From: Cantharellus purpuraceus
Lineage: Eukaryota; Basidiomycota; Agaricomycetes; Cantharellales; Hydnaceae
Length of the DNA: 64,000 nt
Assembly (NCBI GenBank): GCA_025174535.1
Contig: JALBUN010000005.1
Coordinates: 744,001 to 808,000, forward strand
Direction of reading: 5' to 3'
Shown: in pieces, positions 32,991 to 43,863 of the stretch
Layout of the letters: the number at the start of each line of letters is the position of its first letter
How positions within the stretch are numbered: the first letter of the stretch is position 1
Notes under the pieces: generated by a model
What the model was told of the DNA's origin: nothing
The model's input: only the letters and a program-made list of their open reading frames with translations
Database searches by the model: none
Position numbers and translations under genes: made by a program

Positions 32991-34811
32991 ATGCCACGAT
33001 CCACCGCCAATTCCGAACGCACACGAATCGTCGAGGTACCCGCCCCCAGCATCGACACCATCCCCGAGGTCGTCGAGGAACCAACAGACCACATAGAGGC
33101 TGTCAATGAAGAAGACGACACCCCGCCCTCTCCAAATCTGGCACAAGCCATCTCCCTGCTCACTAGCAGCATCCGTAACCCACAAGCCCCTAAGTCCCAG
33201 ACCAAGGTCCGAGAACCCGACCCATTCGATGGCTCCAATCCGTGCAAGCTCCAGCCATTCTTGGTGCAATGCCGGTTGAATTTCCGCAATCGCCCTGACG
33301 CATTCACATCCGATCGGGCGAAGGTCACCTTTGCCATGTCCTATCTCAAGGGCACCGCACTGGACTACTTTGAGCCAGCACTCATGGACGACTCCGATGA
33401 CCCGATATGGTCAGAGGACTACTCCGATCAGTCCGTACAACCCCGAGGCCGATGCCGAGAATGAACTCAATCGACTTCGGATGAAGGAAAATCTCAAAAT
33501 CGCAAAATACATTGTGAGTTTCCAGCAGCTAGCTCCAAAAGTCCAATGGGGCGACGCCGCACTCCAACGCCAATTTTACGTTGGACTCCCATCCCGCATC
33601 AAGGATGAGATATCACGCGTCGGTAAGCCGGATACTTTGGCTACCCTTCACAAGCTCGCCCAATCCATCGACGCCCGTTATTGGGAACGTCAATCCAAGG
33701 TCTCCCACGAAAATTCGGCTAACAACAAATTGGACAAATCATCGGACAAAACTCCAAAGTCCAACAAGGGGTCCAATAAGCGGGCCACCGCCAATTCAGG
33801 CCAGAAATCAAACACTGGTAACGCTGCCACTTCCGGTTCCAGTCAGAACAACTCCAGCACCAGCAATAACTCCGGAGCTCACAAGAGTACTCCGGACCTC
33901 TCCACCAAGCTGGGAAAGGACGGGAAACTGTTGATTATGGGAGAAAGGGGTTAGGAGAGAGGGGGGACAGGAGCACATAGGAGGCTCAGGAGGTTGAGGG
34001 GGAGGTAGGAACGCGAGAGGAAATGGTTAGGAGGGAAGAGGAGAAGCCCCTGTAAGCTCCACACCCATCAGATTATTCTCCTATATTTCTTTTATATTTT
34101 ATTTCGTCATTTTTCCCCTATTGGCTCCACCCCCATTTCGTTTTTATCACAAGTTTCCTTCCCATGTTTCAAATGATTCAGGACTTTTATCACATGTTCT
34201 AAAGACACATATCTTGTATAAAACACGCTTAGCTAGATATGAAATGGATCAGAGAATTTACTCTCACTTGTTTTTGTTGACTGTGTCTGAACTACTTGTT
34301 TCTGGAATAACTCCAGAACGAACGCGTATTCTTACTATCTTTTGCATACTTCTCTAAAGTATTGCAACATCTATTCTAATCCCAGTTTGCGAAGCCTAAG
34401 CTCCACTGGTTGATTTTATATTAAGCATTTACTCTCATTCGAGTCATCTGCTCCTGATCCCTGCTCAAATTGTCAATATCTAGACGAGGACTACACCAAA
34501 TCTCATCAAATTTCGTACGAGGATACTCCCAAGATATATCCTCAATTCTACTACGCATACACCCAGTTCCCATCACTCCCTCTGTCATTATTTGAAATCT
34601 ACTCTCTACACCTCCCCAGCAAGGCGAAATTTTCAACAGAAACTTACCCAGCAGGAACGCCAGCACCACATGGACAACAACCTCTGTCTGTTCTGCGGAA
34701 AGCCTGGTCACCAAGCCAAGGATTGCAACAAGGCAACCTCGTCCGCAGCAAAGGCGAAGGGCTGCGCTGCCAACGCCACAATGGACAAGTCTGACACTAA
34801 AGCAACAGACC
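32991..34811 (+). pseudogene. A3 gag, with 26-bp deletion and solo LTR insertion
   Basis: ATG 32991 (MPRSTANSERTR). The gag domain is open to about 33424, where about 26 bp present in A1 (F-I-S-E-L-R-T-N-F-S region) is missing and the frame shifts. It continues in another frame to 33928, is broken by solo LTR D2 (33929-34638), and resumes with the zinc knuckle C-L-F-C-G-K-P-G-H-Q-A-K-D-C (about 34684-34727). The gag end has nine A's (34812-34820) rather than seven, fusing gag in frame with the protease. Confidence 0.88.
33929..34638 (+). mobile_element. Solo LTR D2 in A3 gag, TSD GAAAC
   Basis: 710 bp, TGTTGATTATGG to AATTTTCAACA, with GAAAC at 33924-33928 and 34639-34643. TGTTGA/TCAACA are inverted ends. 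It is distantly related to the solo LTR at 2513-3335. Confidence 0.92.
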
Positions 34812-34820
34812 AAAAAAAAA

Positions 34821-35332
34821 TAGTAAGCAGTCCTATAGCCTCCGTACGGGCTGAGGGCTGCGTTGGTACTCCCCGTACGACAGATGAGGTCCACCTGAAC
34901 GCATCCGCTCTTTTCCACTCCGACTCCCTTACCCTCCTCGTCCACTCCGACTCCCTTACCCTCCTCGTCCACTCCGACTCCCTTACCCTCCTCGTCCACT
35001 CCGACTCCCTTACCCTCCTCGTCCACTCCGACTCCCTTACCCTCCTCGTCCACTCCGACTCCATTCCCGATACCACTATTCAAGCATTAATTGACTCCGG
35101 TTCTACTCACTGTTTCCTCAATTCCTCTTTTTCCAATTTACATAAACTCCATACATACACCATAACTCCGATACCACTCTGATTATTTGACGGCACTACT
35201 AATGCTGTTATTTCACGAGCTATAGATCTGTCTATCCGTTTTTCTGTTGGAGAAATCCAGACCCTTACATTCTATGTTACTCCGCTTGACTCCAGCTGTT
35301 CTGTGGTCCTCGGACATAACTGGCTCACCCAC
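34821..35332 (+). pseudogene. A3 protease region (pol N-terminus)
   Basis: Reads I-V-S-S-P-I-A-S from the gag/pol junction. A 9-residue repeat follows (see the minisatellite entry), then A-L-I-D-S-G-S-T-H-C-F with an intact DSG active site (about 35085-35115), then V-V-L-G-H-N-W-L (about 35307). A TGA lies at about 35180 where A1 has CAA. E2 interrupts at 35333 and pol resumes at 36760. Confidence 0.88.
34917..35060 (+). repeat. 27-bp minisatellite in A3 pol (HSDSLTLLV x5)
   Basis: Five near-exact 27-bp units encode H-S-D-S-L-T-L-L-V, followed by H-S-D-S-I-P-D. A1 (15295-15350) and the 1.8-kb copy have a single unit. The expansion keeps the reading frame. Confidence 0.9.
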
Positions 35333-36759
35333 TGACGAGCCAGGACGCATCGAGGACGTATATCAAACCACTCTGACAGTCCAACTCCACCAGCGTCTTT
35401 TCATACCAACCTTTAAATAGCGCCACAACTCCCTCTCCACCTCAGTCTCTAATTCTAGCCATCGATCGTCACTCGTGTTTCATCACCATTGATAATTATC
35501 AGCCTTCAATTCACACCAATCCTTTCATCATCATTCACATGGCTTCCAATTCTATTCCCCTCTCCAACATCTCTTCTAATAATACGTCACACTGGTCTCT
35601 GGACACAGAGGACTATCAAAAATATGCTGAGCTCCACAGGCATGTTAAGCCACCTCCACATGTCAAAATACTTCCAAAACTCTTTCAATGTCCAAGATCC
35701 CCACCATGTCTCTCTTATGCCATTGGCGATCCCATATTCTTTCACAATTCCGTTGAACCATATACATTCCTCAGCATTTCACCTCTATATCGTAACACGG
35801 ATAGACGAGTCAAACGTGAGGTAGAATTTCAGTCACCATCGCCGACCTATCCTCCCACTTCAATCTGACTCAGGTTACATCGTGTCAGGCAAAGGGACCG
35901 AATACCCTTGGAACAGGATACCATATGGAGACAGATCACTAAGACAATAAGGAGTATTTGTTGTGGATGCTGACTGAAGTCCTCATGTGACTCAGGGTCA
36001 ATTTACCTTCGGAGCCGTATGGAAGATGGTATTGGTGGATGTTTCTATTGTTCTTTTATATGACTCACCCCTGTTTCATCTTTTAATTCATTCATACATG
36101 ACTTACTCATCCTTGTTCTATTTTTGGTTCTTTTATTACTCATCACCCCCTATTCTTACAAAGATTACCCCTATCTGTCGCTTCATTTCTCCACGATTTC
36201 CCCATTAGTAGTTCAACTTCACATGCTTTGTCAGCTGGCTTGATCAGCATTTCTTGCATCATATTGCATCATTTGCTCTTCATATTGTGTCGTTGTGCCC
36301 TGGGGATTTGTATATAAAAGGGTGCTAGTTTTCGCCTTTGGAAGGAATCAACAAGTTTTCAGCCAACGCTCTAAAGTCAAAGTCCACGCTCTAAGTCTAC
36401 GCTCTATGCTCTACATCACAATCCATCATCTCTACACTAAGGTAAAGCACCTTGGTTCCACGATCAGATTTCCCTCCTCCACCAAGAGGTCGCTTCTCTT
36501 GAAACCAGCTTTCGCATACCTCCCAACCGGGCTATCCATTGTCATCCAGTCACAGAGCACAATCAGCCATCAGGACCGACCTTTTGCTCCCATCCTCATC
36601 CAACCACAGAGCACTATTCCACTTCCCTGTTATTGAGTGCTACCTCTACCCCTCGACCTGATTGATCTTTGGAGTGCTGAACAACTGCGTTACACACTGT
36701 CTGTTTGCTAGGACCGTTGCGCGCAGGCTTATAGGATCTATTCCTTAAGCGAACCAACA
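35333..36759 (+). mobile_element. Element E2 in A3 pol, 4-bp TSD CCAC/CCGC
   Basis: 1427 bp, TGACGAGCCAGG to GCGAACCAACA. The flanks CCAC (35329-35332) and CCGC (36760-36763) match the empty site CACCCGCTAC in A1 with one transition. Nearly the same as E1, including the ORF at 35539, which here stops after 109 residues. Confidence 0.88.
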
Positions 36760-39700
36760 CCGCTACAATCCGTTGATTGACTGGGCATTGGGCCATATCA
36801 CGTTCCGTTCTCCAGTACAGGCTGTGTCATCCCCGACGTCACCAGCAACTATAGGTGCGAAATTATCTTCCGCCTCCGCTGACTCCGCTCCAATAGATAC
36901 TCCATCTACCCCTCCATTTATATCGATGGTGGACGCTATGGTCTTTGCCAGACTAAGCAAGCTGGACGGTTCTCACACATTCCAGGTCCACCTCTCCGAC
37001 CCGATATTCCTCGCCGCTCGTTCTGCCCGATCCACTCCACCGGACCTCTCTATGGTTCCCAAGGAGTATCATGAGTTCGCCGACGTGTTCAGCAAGTCTA
37101 AAGCTGACTCCCTAGCAGAACACTGACCATATGATCTCAAGATCGAACTGGATGACAACCCCACCCCTCCACTTGGCCCTATCTACTCGCTATCACAAAA
37201 AGAGCTACTGGCTCTCTGAACATTCATAGATGAGAACTTGGCCACGGGCTTCATCCACCCATCCCTATCTCCTCATGGAGCTCCGGTCCTATTTGTCCGC
37301 AAAAAGGACGGATCACTCCGTCTATGCGTTGACTTCCATGGGCTCAACAAGATCACCAAGAAAGACCGATACCCGATACCCCACACTGCGGACCTACTCG
37401 AGAGTCCTCGAAAGGCTAAGATCTACTCCAAAATAGATCTCCGACATGCCTACCATCTAGTCCGTATCCGAGAAGGCGATGAATGGAAAACGACCTTCTG
37501 CACACAATATGGATCTTTCAAGTGGTGCGTCATGCCCTTTGGACTAACCAATGCTCCGGCCGCCTTCCAGAGGTTCATGAATGATACCTTCGCCGACCTC
37601 CTCAATGTGACTGTCCTTGTTTACTTAGACAACATTCTGGTATATTCGGACAACGAAGAAGAACATCAGACACATGTCCGAGAGGTACTCCGACGTCTCC
37701 GAAAGCATGGCCTCTTCGCCCGCGCTGACAAGTGCGAATTCCACTCCGACTTGGTCGAATACCTAGGCTATATCCTCTCCCCGGCAGGATTGACAATGTC
37801 CGATGACAAAATCAAAGCCATACAGGAATGGCTGGAACCCCGGAAAGTCAAGGACGTACAGTCCTTCCTAGGGTTCGCCAACTTCTACCGCTGCTTCATT
37901 CACAGCTACTCCGATATCACTGTTCCGCTCACCCGACTCACTAGGAAGGGTATCCAATGGAATTTCACTGACAAATGTAGACAGAGTTTTGAGACCTTGA
38001 AAAAGGCCTTTACTTCCGCTCCGATACTGACTCATTGGGTTCCAGACGTTCCCATCCTATTAGAGACCAACGCCTCTGACTATGCACTTGCCGTGATCCT
38101 GTCCATCATCTCTCTGGATGACGGACAAGTCCATCCGATCGCTTTTCACTCACGTACATTTATGCCCCCTGAACTGAACTATGACATCCATGACAAAGAG
38201 CTCCTTGCCATATATGAACCCTTCCGGATATGGAGACACTACCTTGAGGGTCCCTCCGATCCGGTGGATGTCATAACGGACCACAAGAACTTGGAATACT
38301 TCTCCACAATGAAACTGCTCACCTGGAGACAAGTCCAATGGTCCGAATACCTATCTCAGTTCAATCTCATTATCCGTTTCCGTCCAGGTCGACTTGGAGC
38401 AAAGCCCGACGCGTTAACTAGACGCTGGGACATCTACCCTAAAGAGGGGAGTAGCGACTATGCCACTGTAAACCCACACAACTTTTGTCCTGTGTTCACT
38501 AACGAGCAGCTGGCATTGTCCCTACGAGCATCCACCCTCATGACTCCCACTCTCCGAGCTGTCATCATTATGGACATTGACCAACTCCACTTTGACATCC
38601 ACTCATCACTCCGATCTGATCCTGTTGCGGTTAAACACTTGGACAACCCTTCTGATCCGAAATGGTCACTTAACACCGAAGGGCACCTCCGACACAACGG
38701 CCGGATATACGTCCCCGACGCCAACAGCCTCCGACTCTGAATTTTGGAGTATTATCATGATCACCCAATCTCTGGCCACTTCAGGCAAAATCGCACACAA
38801 GGATTAATCCGATGAGACTACATATGGCCAAAAATGCGGGAATACATTCAACACTACTGTAACTCCTGCACCACGTGTATGTGCTCAAAATCACAAAGGC
38901 ACAAACCCTACGGAACGCTTAAGCAACTTCCGATCCCAGAGCAACCATGGAACTCCATCTCCATGGATTTCATAGAGAAGCTCCCCCCATCGCTCGGATA
39001 TGACACCATACTCGTGGTTGTCGACAGGTTCACCAAACAGTCCCTATTCATTCCAACACATGACACCATCACCTCCGCCTCACTAGCTAAATTGTTCGTT
39101 CTCCACATATTCTCTAAACATGGAGTCCCATCGCATGTCACGTCTGATTGGGGCTTGGAGTTCGTATCCTCCTTCTTCCGCACATTAGGAAAGGCTCTTG
39201 ACATGAAGCTTCATTTCACCTCCAGATACCACCCTGAAGGAGACGGACAAACGGAACAAATGAATCAGTCCCTGGAACAATATCTCCGAATCTATTGTAA
39301 CTATCAACAAGACAACTGGGCTGATCTACTTCTGATCGCAGAGTTTGCCTACAACAATGCTCCAAACGCGACTAACAGCATCTCTCCGTTCTTTGCTAAT
39401 AAAGGCTACCATCCAAACATCTCCGTCCACCCCGAAAAAGAACTTGCCTCCACCAAAGCCCGCCAATTCGTAACCGACCTTGATCAACTACACCAACATC
39501 TCCGAGAGACCATCTCTGATGCTCAGAAACAATATCAAGTCTCCACAGACCGACACCGCATTCCAGCTCCAGACCTGCAAATCGGAGACAAAGTATTCGT
39601 TAAGGCTGAACACTTCTGGACCACCCATCCATCGAAGAAACTCTCCGAGAAATACTTAGGTCCTTATGAGGTCATTGCTCACGCGGGCAGCAGGTCTTTC

Positions 39701-40042
39701 ACCCTCCGCCTCCCGGACCACTTCCAAGCAGTTCATCCAGTCTTCCATATATCAATGCTCAAACCTGCCACTACAAATGAGATCTCTGGTCGCACACAAC
39801 CTCCCCCTCCCCTGATCATCATCGAAGGAGACAATGAATATGAGATCTCTGAGATCCTGGACTCGAAGATCGACCGTCGATACAAGTGCAAGCTCCAGTA
39901 CTTAGTCAAATGGACTGGATATGAAGGCACCAATGAAGAGTCCTCATGGATCTCCACGTCTGAACTCGATCACGCATCTGAATCCATCTCCGATTTTCAC
40001 TCCGCTTATCCAGACAAACCTGGCCCCCTTATGAATCTTTAA
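36760..40042 (+). pseudogene. A3 pol: RT, RNase H, integrase, chromodomain
   Basis: Long open parts at 37238-38740 (500 codons) and 38834-40042 (402 codons). [38 protein letters not shown], then YLDN (about 37621-37635) in place of YLDD, so the second catalytic Asp is lost. RNase H: L-E-T-N-A-S-D-Y (first Asp changed to Asn), [11 protein letters not shown]. Integrase core: M-D-F-I-E-K-L-P, S-D-W-G-L-E-F, P-E-G-D-G-Q-T-E. Chromodomain E-Y-E-I-S-E-I-L-D..L-Q-Y-L-V-K-W-T-G-Y-E-G, stop TAA 40040-40042. TGA stops at about 37124, 37217, 38738 and 38814 fit CGA/CAA to TGA changes. Confidence 0.92.
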
Positions 40043-40254
40043 GTTCAATTACTAATGCTAATGTTATTATTTTGCATCATCATTTTATTACAAGTCAAGG
40101 GAAATTGCATGCCTGCCCAAAAAGCTCCGAAGGAATCACTCCACCTCATTTTTCTCCGTTCCGAAATTTATAATCAATTTCATTCTTATTTTATACATCA
40201 CGTTTCCTTTTTCCCTTTCCCTTATCTACCTCAGGCTCCGTCTCCGACTCCTCA

Positions 40255-41853
40255 TCACTCTCTACATCCGACACCCAATCCCATGTCTGAATCCTCGTCC
40301 AACGGGGCCATGAATTTCCGCAACCGACGTAACTCGGCTGTCCGACGACCCTCCAGAACCTCCTTCCATTTCATCGTCCTCACCAAGTCTACTAACAACC
40401 CCTCCGTCCGCCGAAGGTGCTCCGACTGCAGGTTAACCAGCTGGATAAGCTGGCCCACAGTGCTATTGGGCGCCGAAACGCGCCCCGTACCTGCACCGGT
40501 CGTTGCCCCTTCCGATCCGACGCCGCTACCCCCGGCTGCCACAGCACCCGTCTCCGTCCGCCTCTTTTTGGTCCGACAACCCTCCGATTCCTTCTCTGCC
40601 CCTCCTTGTACCACTAGTCGGGGCTTGACACTCCGACTCCGGGGATCGAACTTCCCATCGATCCTACACCCTCCTTTCCAACCCCGACAACAATTGCAGG
40701 ACCGAAGTTGGCGAGTTGGGCCGGTAGGCCACATGCACTCCACACCCACATCACGACATAAGTCGCAAGTTACGCCGGGTCCGCCAAATGGCTCCGTTGG
40801 AGCCAGAGCCTTGGGTGGCCTGCCCCTTCTCGCTGCGGCCTCCAAGCGTTCCCTCTCCTCCTCCTTGTCCTGCTGTTCTGCTGCCGCCTTCTCCATCTTG
40901 CGCTTCCAAAGCTGGATCGCCGGCCTCGCGACACGCAGCTCCTTCTTACGGGTCGCCAACACGTGACTCTCTGCCTTGCACCATATGACCCTCCGGTCCG
41001 CCTCTCGCTTCTCCGTATCAGCACTCGGGTAGGCCTTCAATGAAAAGACCGTGACATCGAGATTCTTCTTGGTGGTAGCAGCATAGAGCTCCACTCTTTT
41101 GCGAGCCTCGACCGCAGCTACCCAAGCCATCTCCTCGTAGGAATTCAAAGTGGGATCCGGCTCCGCGTCCGTCCCAACATCCACGCCCGCCTCAGGCTCC
41201 GCATTCACACCGAGATCCACATTGGCATCAGGATCCGCCTCCACCTCCACCCTCTCCGTCTCCGCCGCATCATCTTCCTCAGCTGCCCCCAACTCAAATA
41301 GGGGCCATGCCTGCAGATGTAACGGCAAGTCCTCCGCAGTGACAGTCCTCAAACGAGTCGTCTCCGTCCGTGTAACGGAGATGATGGCCACTTCCGGAGT
41401 CCCTGGCCGTATTGGCACACTTGGACTTCCTGGGTGGCTGGTTCCCCCTGCCCCGGTCACCTCCTCCTCTACCTCCATGGCGGCCTCTAACTCGTGCGCC
41501 TGCTCCTCCACTTCTTTCAGTCTCACAGCCTCCATCGCTGCCACAAGTTCCTTCACCATGCGGGCCCTCTCAACTTTTGCTTCCTCCTCTTTCCTTCTCC
41601 GTTCTGTTTTCGCTGCCTCTTTCCGCCACCGCTCCTCCTCCTCCTTCCGTCTCCGTTCCGCCTCCTCCTCCTCCTTCTGTCTCTGTTCCGCCTCCTCCTC
41701 CTCCTTCCGCCTCTGTTCCACCTCCTCCTCCTTCCGTCTCCGTTCTGCTTCCTCCTCCTCTTTCCGTTTCCGCTCCTCTTCCTCTTCCTTCCGTCGGGCC
41801 AAGAGCAACTGCTCCAGCTCGGCCACGCTCATGCTTTCCAAAGGGTTTGACAT
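40255..41853 (-). CDS. A3 accessory Zn2Cys6 coiled-coil protein, antisense to gag-pol
   Basis: The longest open copy: 540 codons from the ATG at 41875-41877, or about 532 from the preferred ATG at 41851-41853 (MSNPLESMSVAELEQLLLAR), downstream of the TATA box at 41884-41892. Order: E/K/R coiled coil (about residues 20-130), acidic middle (130-250), M-A-W-V-A-A-V-E helical block, second charged helix ending L-E-A-A-A-R-R, then C-D-L-C-R-D-V-G-V-E-C and S-C-N-C-C-R-G-W-K-G-G-C, spaced C-x2-C-x6-C-x12-C-x2-C-x6-C. Basic linker T-K-K-R-R, then V-G-Q-L-I-Q-L-V-N-L-Q-S-E-H-L and R-R-L-R-K-F-M-A-P-L-D-E. A short deletion relative to A1 (near 40280) replaces the acidic/basic tail with L-G-V-G-C-R-E. 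Zn(II)2Cys6 clusters usually bind DNA in fungal regulators; the role here is unknown. Confidence 0.8.
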   Translation of the reverse strand: MSNPLESMSVAELEQLLLARRKEEEEERKRKEEEEAERRRKEEEVEQRRKEEEEAEQRQKEEEEAERRRKEEEERWRKEAAKTERRRKEEEAKVERARMVKELVAAMEAVRLKEVEEQAHELEAAMEVEEEVTGAGGTSHPGSPSVPIRPGTPEVAIISVTRTETTRLRTVTAEDLPLHLQAWPLFELGAAEEDDAAETERVEVEADPDANVDLGVNAEPEAGVDVGTDAEPDPTLNSYEEMAWVAAVEARKRVELYAATTKKNLDVTVFSLKAYPSADTEKREADRRVIWCKAESHVLATRKKELRVARPAIQLWKRKMEKAAAEQQDKEEERERLEAAARRGRPPKALAPTEPFGGPGVTCDLCRDVGVECMWPTGPTRQLRSCNCCRGWKGGCRIDGKFDPRSRSVKPRLVVQGGAEKESEGCRTKKRRTETGAVAAGGSGVGSEGATTGAGTGRVSAPNSTVGQLIQLVNLQSEHLRRTEGLLVDLVRTMKWKEVLEGRRTAELRRLRKFMAPLDEDSDMGLGVGCRE

Positions 41854-41883
41854 CGTTGAGGATAAGACCTCAATCATGCCCCT

Positions 41884-41892
41884 CCTTTTATA
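41884..41892 (-). promoter_or_regulatory. TATA box of the A3 antisense accessory gene
   Basis: TATAAAAGG on the minus strand, about 100 bp inside the 3' LTR. It is identical to the boxes at 24649 and 22145. Confidence 0.65.
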
Positions 41893-41994
41893 TGTCTCCA
41901 GACCCCCAGTATAACTCCGACCGTGCCCAATCGTCTCACCTATTCAATCCACGGACATGAGGCCTCAGGGGCTTGGCCTTAAATGGAGAGATAC

Positions 41995-42522
41995 TGTTAT
42001 GACTATATTCATTAACGCCCAGATCCCCATCCGATCCCCTCAGATCCCCACACATATGAAATCTATACTCCATTTGGAAACTGCTACGTCTCCATTTACC
42101 TGTCCGATTGTCACCGCCAATTCCGCCCATCCGTCTCCGGTTCCAATTGATGCATCAGCATCACCATAGGAACCCAGACATCCGTCCCCATCGGACTCGG
42201 ACATACTCACATAAGGCCGTCGGCCTCGGAGACCCATCACCGGAGTAATTATTATTAGATTTTGAATATGTATTTAAGTTGCCTGACTGGGGACTTCATT
42301 CCCCAGTTCGAATATTGAATCATGCCTAGCTCCTAAGTCCAATCCTAACTCTCTAAGTCGTACTCTGTCTCCGAAATCTCGGACACCAGTATTAGTGAGG
42401 GCGCAGCACATAAGCTGAAGCCAAGTCCGTTCCGACCCCCACGATGTACTCTGACTCCGACCCAACCTCCGACCCAACCTCCGATCCAATCTCTGACCCC
42501 AAATCGGACCTAGTGCATAACA
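41995..42522 (+). mobile_element. A3 3' LTR
   Basis: 528 bp, TGTTATGACT to GTGCATAACA, preceded by purine-rich AAATGGAGAGATAC and followed by TTACT. Confidence 0.95.
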
Positions 42523-42945
42523 TTACTAGTGTGTACTGCCTTTGCAGAGCATTAGAAGCTTGAAATCATGTGAAGCAGTTGCTAGACTACTTCACACATC
42601 ACTGTTACCCACTTCAGAGTGCCACTGGTTGGACGGTTGGATTCATCCACCTACTTCCTTTAGCCTCTAAGTGCATTCCCCTCTTTTTGGAATATCTGGA
42701 TTCCTAAGTGTCCATGAACTCTAGACTCTGGAAGTCTTATTCATTTCTTGCTGCTAAGAAATGTATTACTTTTCTGCATATAGTCTGCATTGACCAATAC
42801 AAAGGATTGTAACCAAAGTACAAACGTTAAATCATTTCTGGAGTTGTGCTGCAGCAGGGTTTGATATTCTTCTCAGCTGTTCATTCACAGAATTGTGGTG
42901 ATTTAGAGTTTGCCCTAACACCATAATTTTGCAGGTTCCAAAACA

Positions 42946-43204
42946 CATATAAGTATGTGGAGAATTGAATGCTGAAACTAAAACGATAGGACAATAAGAT
43001 GGATATGGAGTACAACACAGAAAGGAGCCTGGAGTTCAGACCCAAGTCCGAACTATACTAAGCAATATAAAACAAGAGGTTTGTTGTACCCCATAAGAAG
43101 AAACTACTTATGGAGAACAATAAGAAAGGATTTCAGGGTTGATGGAGGTGGAGTTGAAGGAGATGTAGATCCAGAGATCAGACTTGGTGTTACAGGATGT
43201 AACA
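42946..43204 (-). mobile_element. Partial family B LTR (B-c)
   Basis: Matches the half of LTR B that starts CATATAAGTATGTGGAG and ends TACAGGATGTAACA. It is joined to the end of C3 on the left and to a C fragment on the right. Confidence 0.8.
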
Positions 43205-43518
43205 GACGGTCAGATTCATCCACCTACTTCCTTTAGCCTCTAAGTGCATTCCCCTCATTTTGGAATATCTGGACCCCTAAGTGTCTGTGAACTCTAGACT
43301 CTGGAAGTCTTATTCATTTCTTGCTGCTAAGAAATGTATTACTTTTCTGTGTATAGTCTGCATTGACCAATACAAGGGATTGTAACCAAAGTACAAACGT
43401 TAAATCATTTCTGGAGTTGTGCTGCAGCAGGGTTTGATATTCTTCTCAGCTGTTCATTCACAGAATTGTGGTGATTTAGAGTTTGCCCTAACACCATAAT
43501 TTTGCAGGATCCAAAACA
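43205..43518 (+). mobile_element. Partial family C LTR (C4, 3' end only)
   Basis: GACGGTCAGATTCATCC to CCAAAACA, the last 314 bp of a C LTR; the 5' part is missing. Confidence 0.85.
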
Positions 43519-43863
43519 AGTTTGACTTGTCAAGAAGGGACTTGTCAAGAAGCTAGCAACCAAGAAGTTGATGGGGCAAACCTTGGTCAATATACAAACT
43601 ACTGTAACATACACAGAGTAGCCCATATAAGTATGTGAAGAATTGAATGATAAAACTAAAAGCGATAGAACAATAAGATGGATATGGAGTACAACACAGA
43701 AAGGAGTTCAGAGTTTGGACCCAAGTCTGAACTTATACTAAGCAATATAAGAAGAAACTACTTATAAAGAGAACAATAATGGAGTTTGGGGTTGATGGAC
43801 ATGGAGATGATGGAGGTGGAGGTGACAGAGGTGGAGATGGACTTGGTGTTACAGGATGTAACA
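43519..43863 (-). mobile_element. Partial family B LTR (B-d)
   Basis: Starts AGTTTGACTTGTCAAGAAGG and ends TACAGGATGTAACA. It matches 8790-9165 with small deletions. Together with B-c and C4 it suggests recombination between nested LTRs. Confidence 0.8.

Larger units (their letters stand above)
32431..42522 (+). mobile_element. Element A3: youngest full-length chromovirus, TSD TTACT
   Basis: TTACT at 32426-32430 and 42523-42527. The two 528-bp LTRs differ at about ten positions by eye, all transitions. Order is as in A1. Without nested insertions it is about 7.95 kb. It carries solo LTR D2 in gag and E2 at the end of the protease. Stops, a 26-bp gag deletion and a YLDN change in RT show it is not autonomous. 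Confidence 0.95.
31436..42945 (+). mobile_element. LTR C3 (family C), split by A3; no matching TSD
   Basis: The first part, 31436-32430, starts TGTATGGGAACC; the second, 42528-42945, ends TTCCAAAACA. Together they make about 1.41 kb, one C LTR. Positions 32431-42522 are the nested A3. The outer flanks differ (ATCGG at 31431-31435, CATAT at 42946-42950): the left joins A2 protease and the right joins a B LTR, so this LTR marks a rearrangement. Confidence 0.85.

Noticed and set aside
42941..42950. Target duplication at the right end of C3
   Set aside because: CATAT does not match ATCGG at the left end and is itself part of LTR B.
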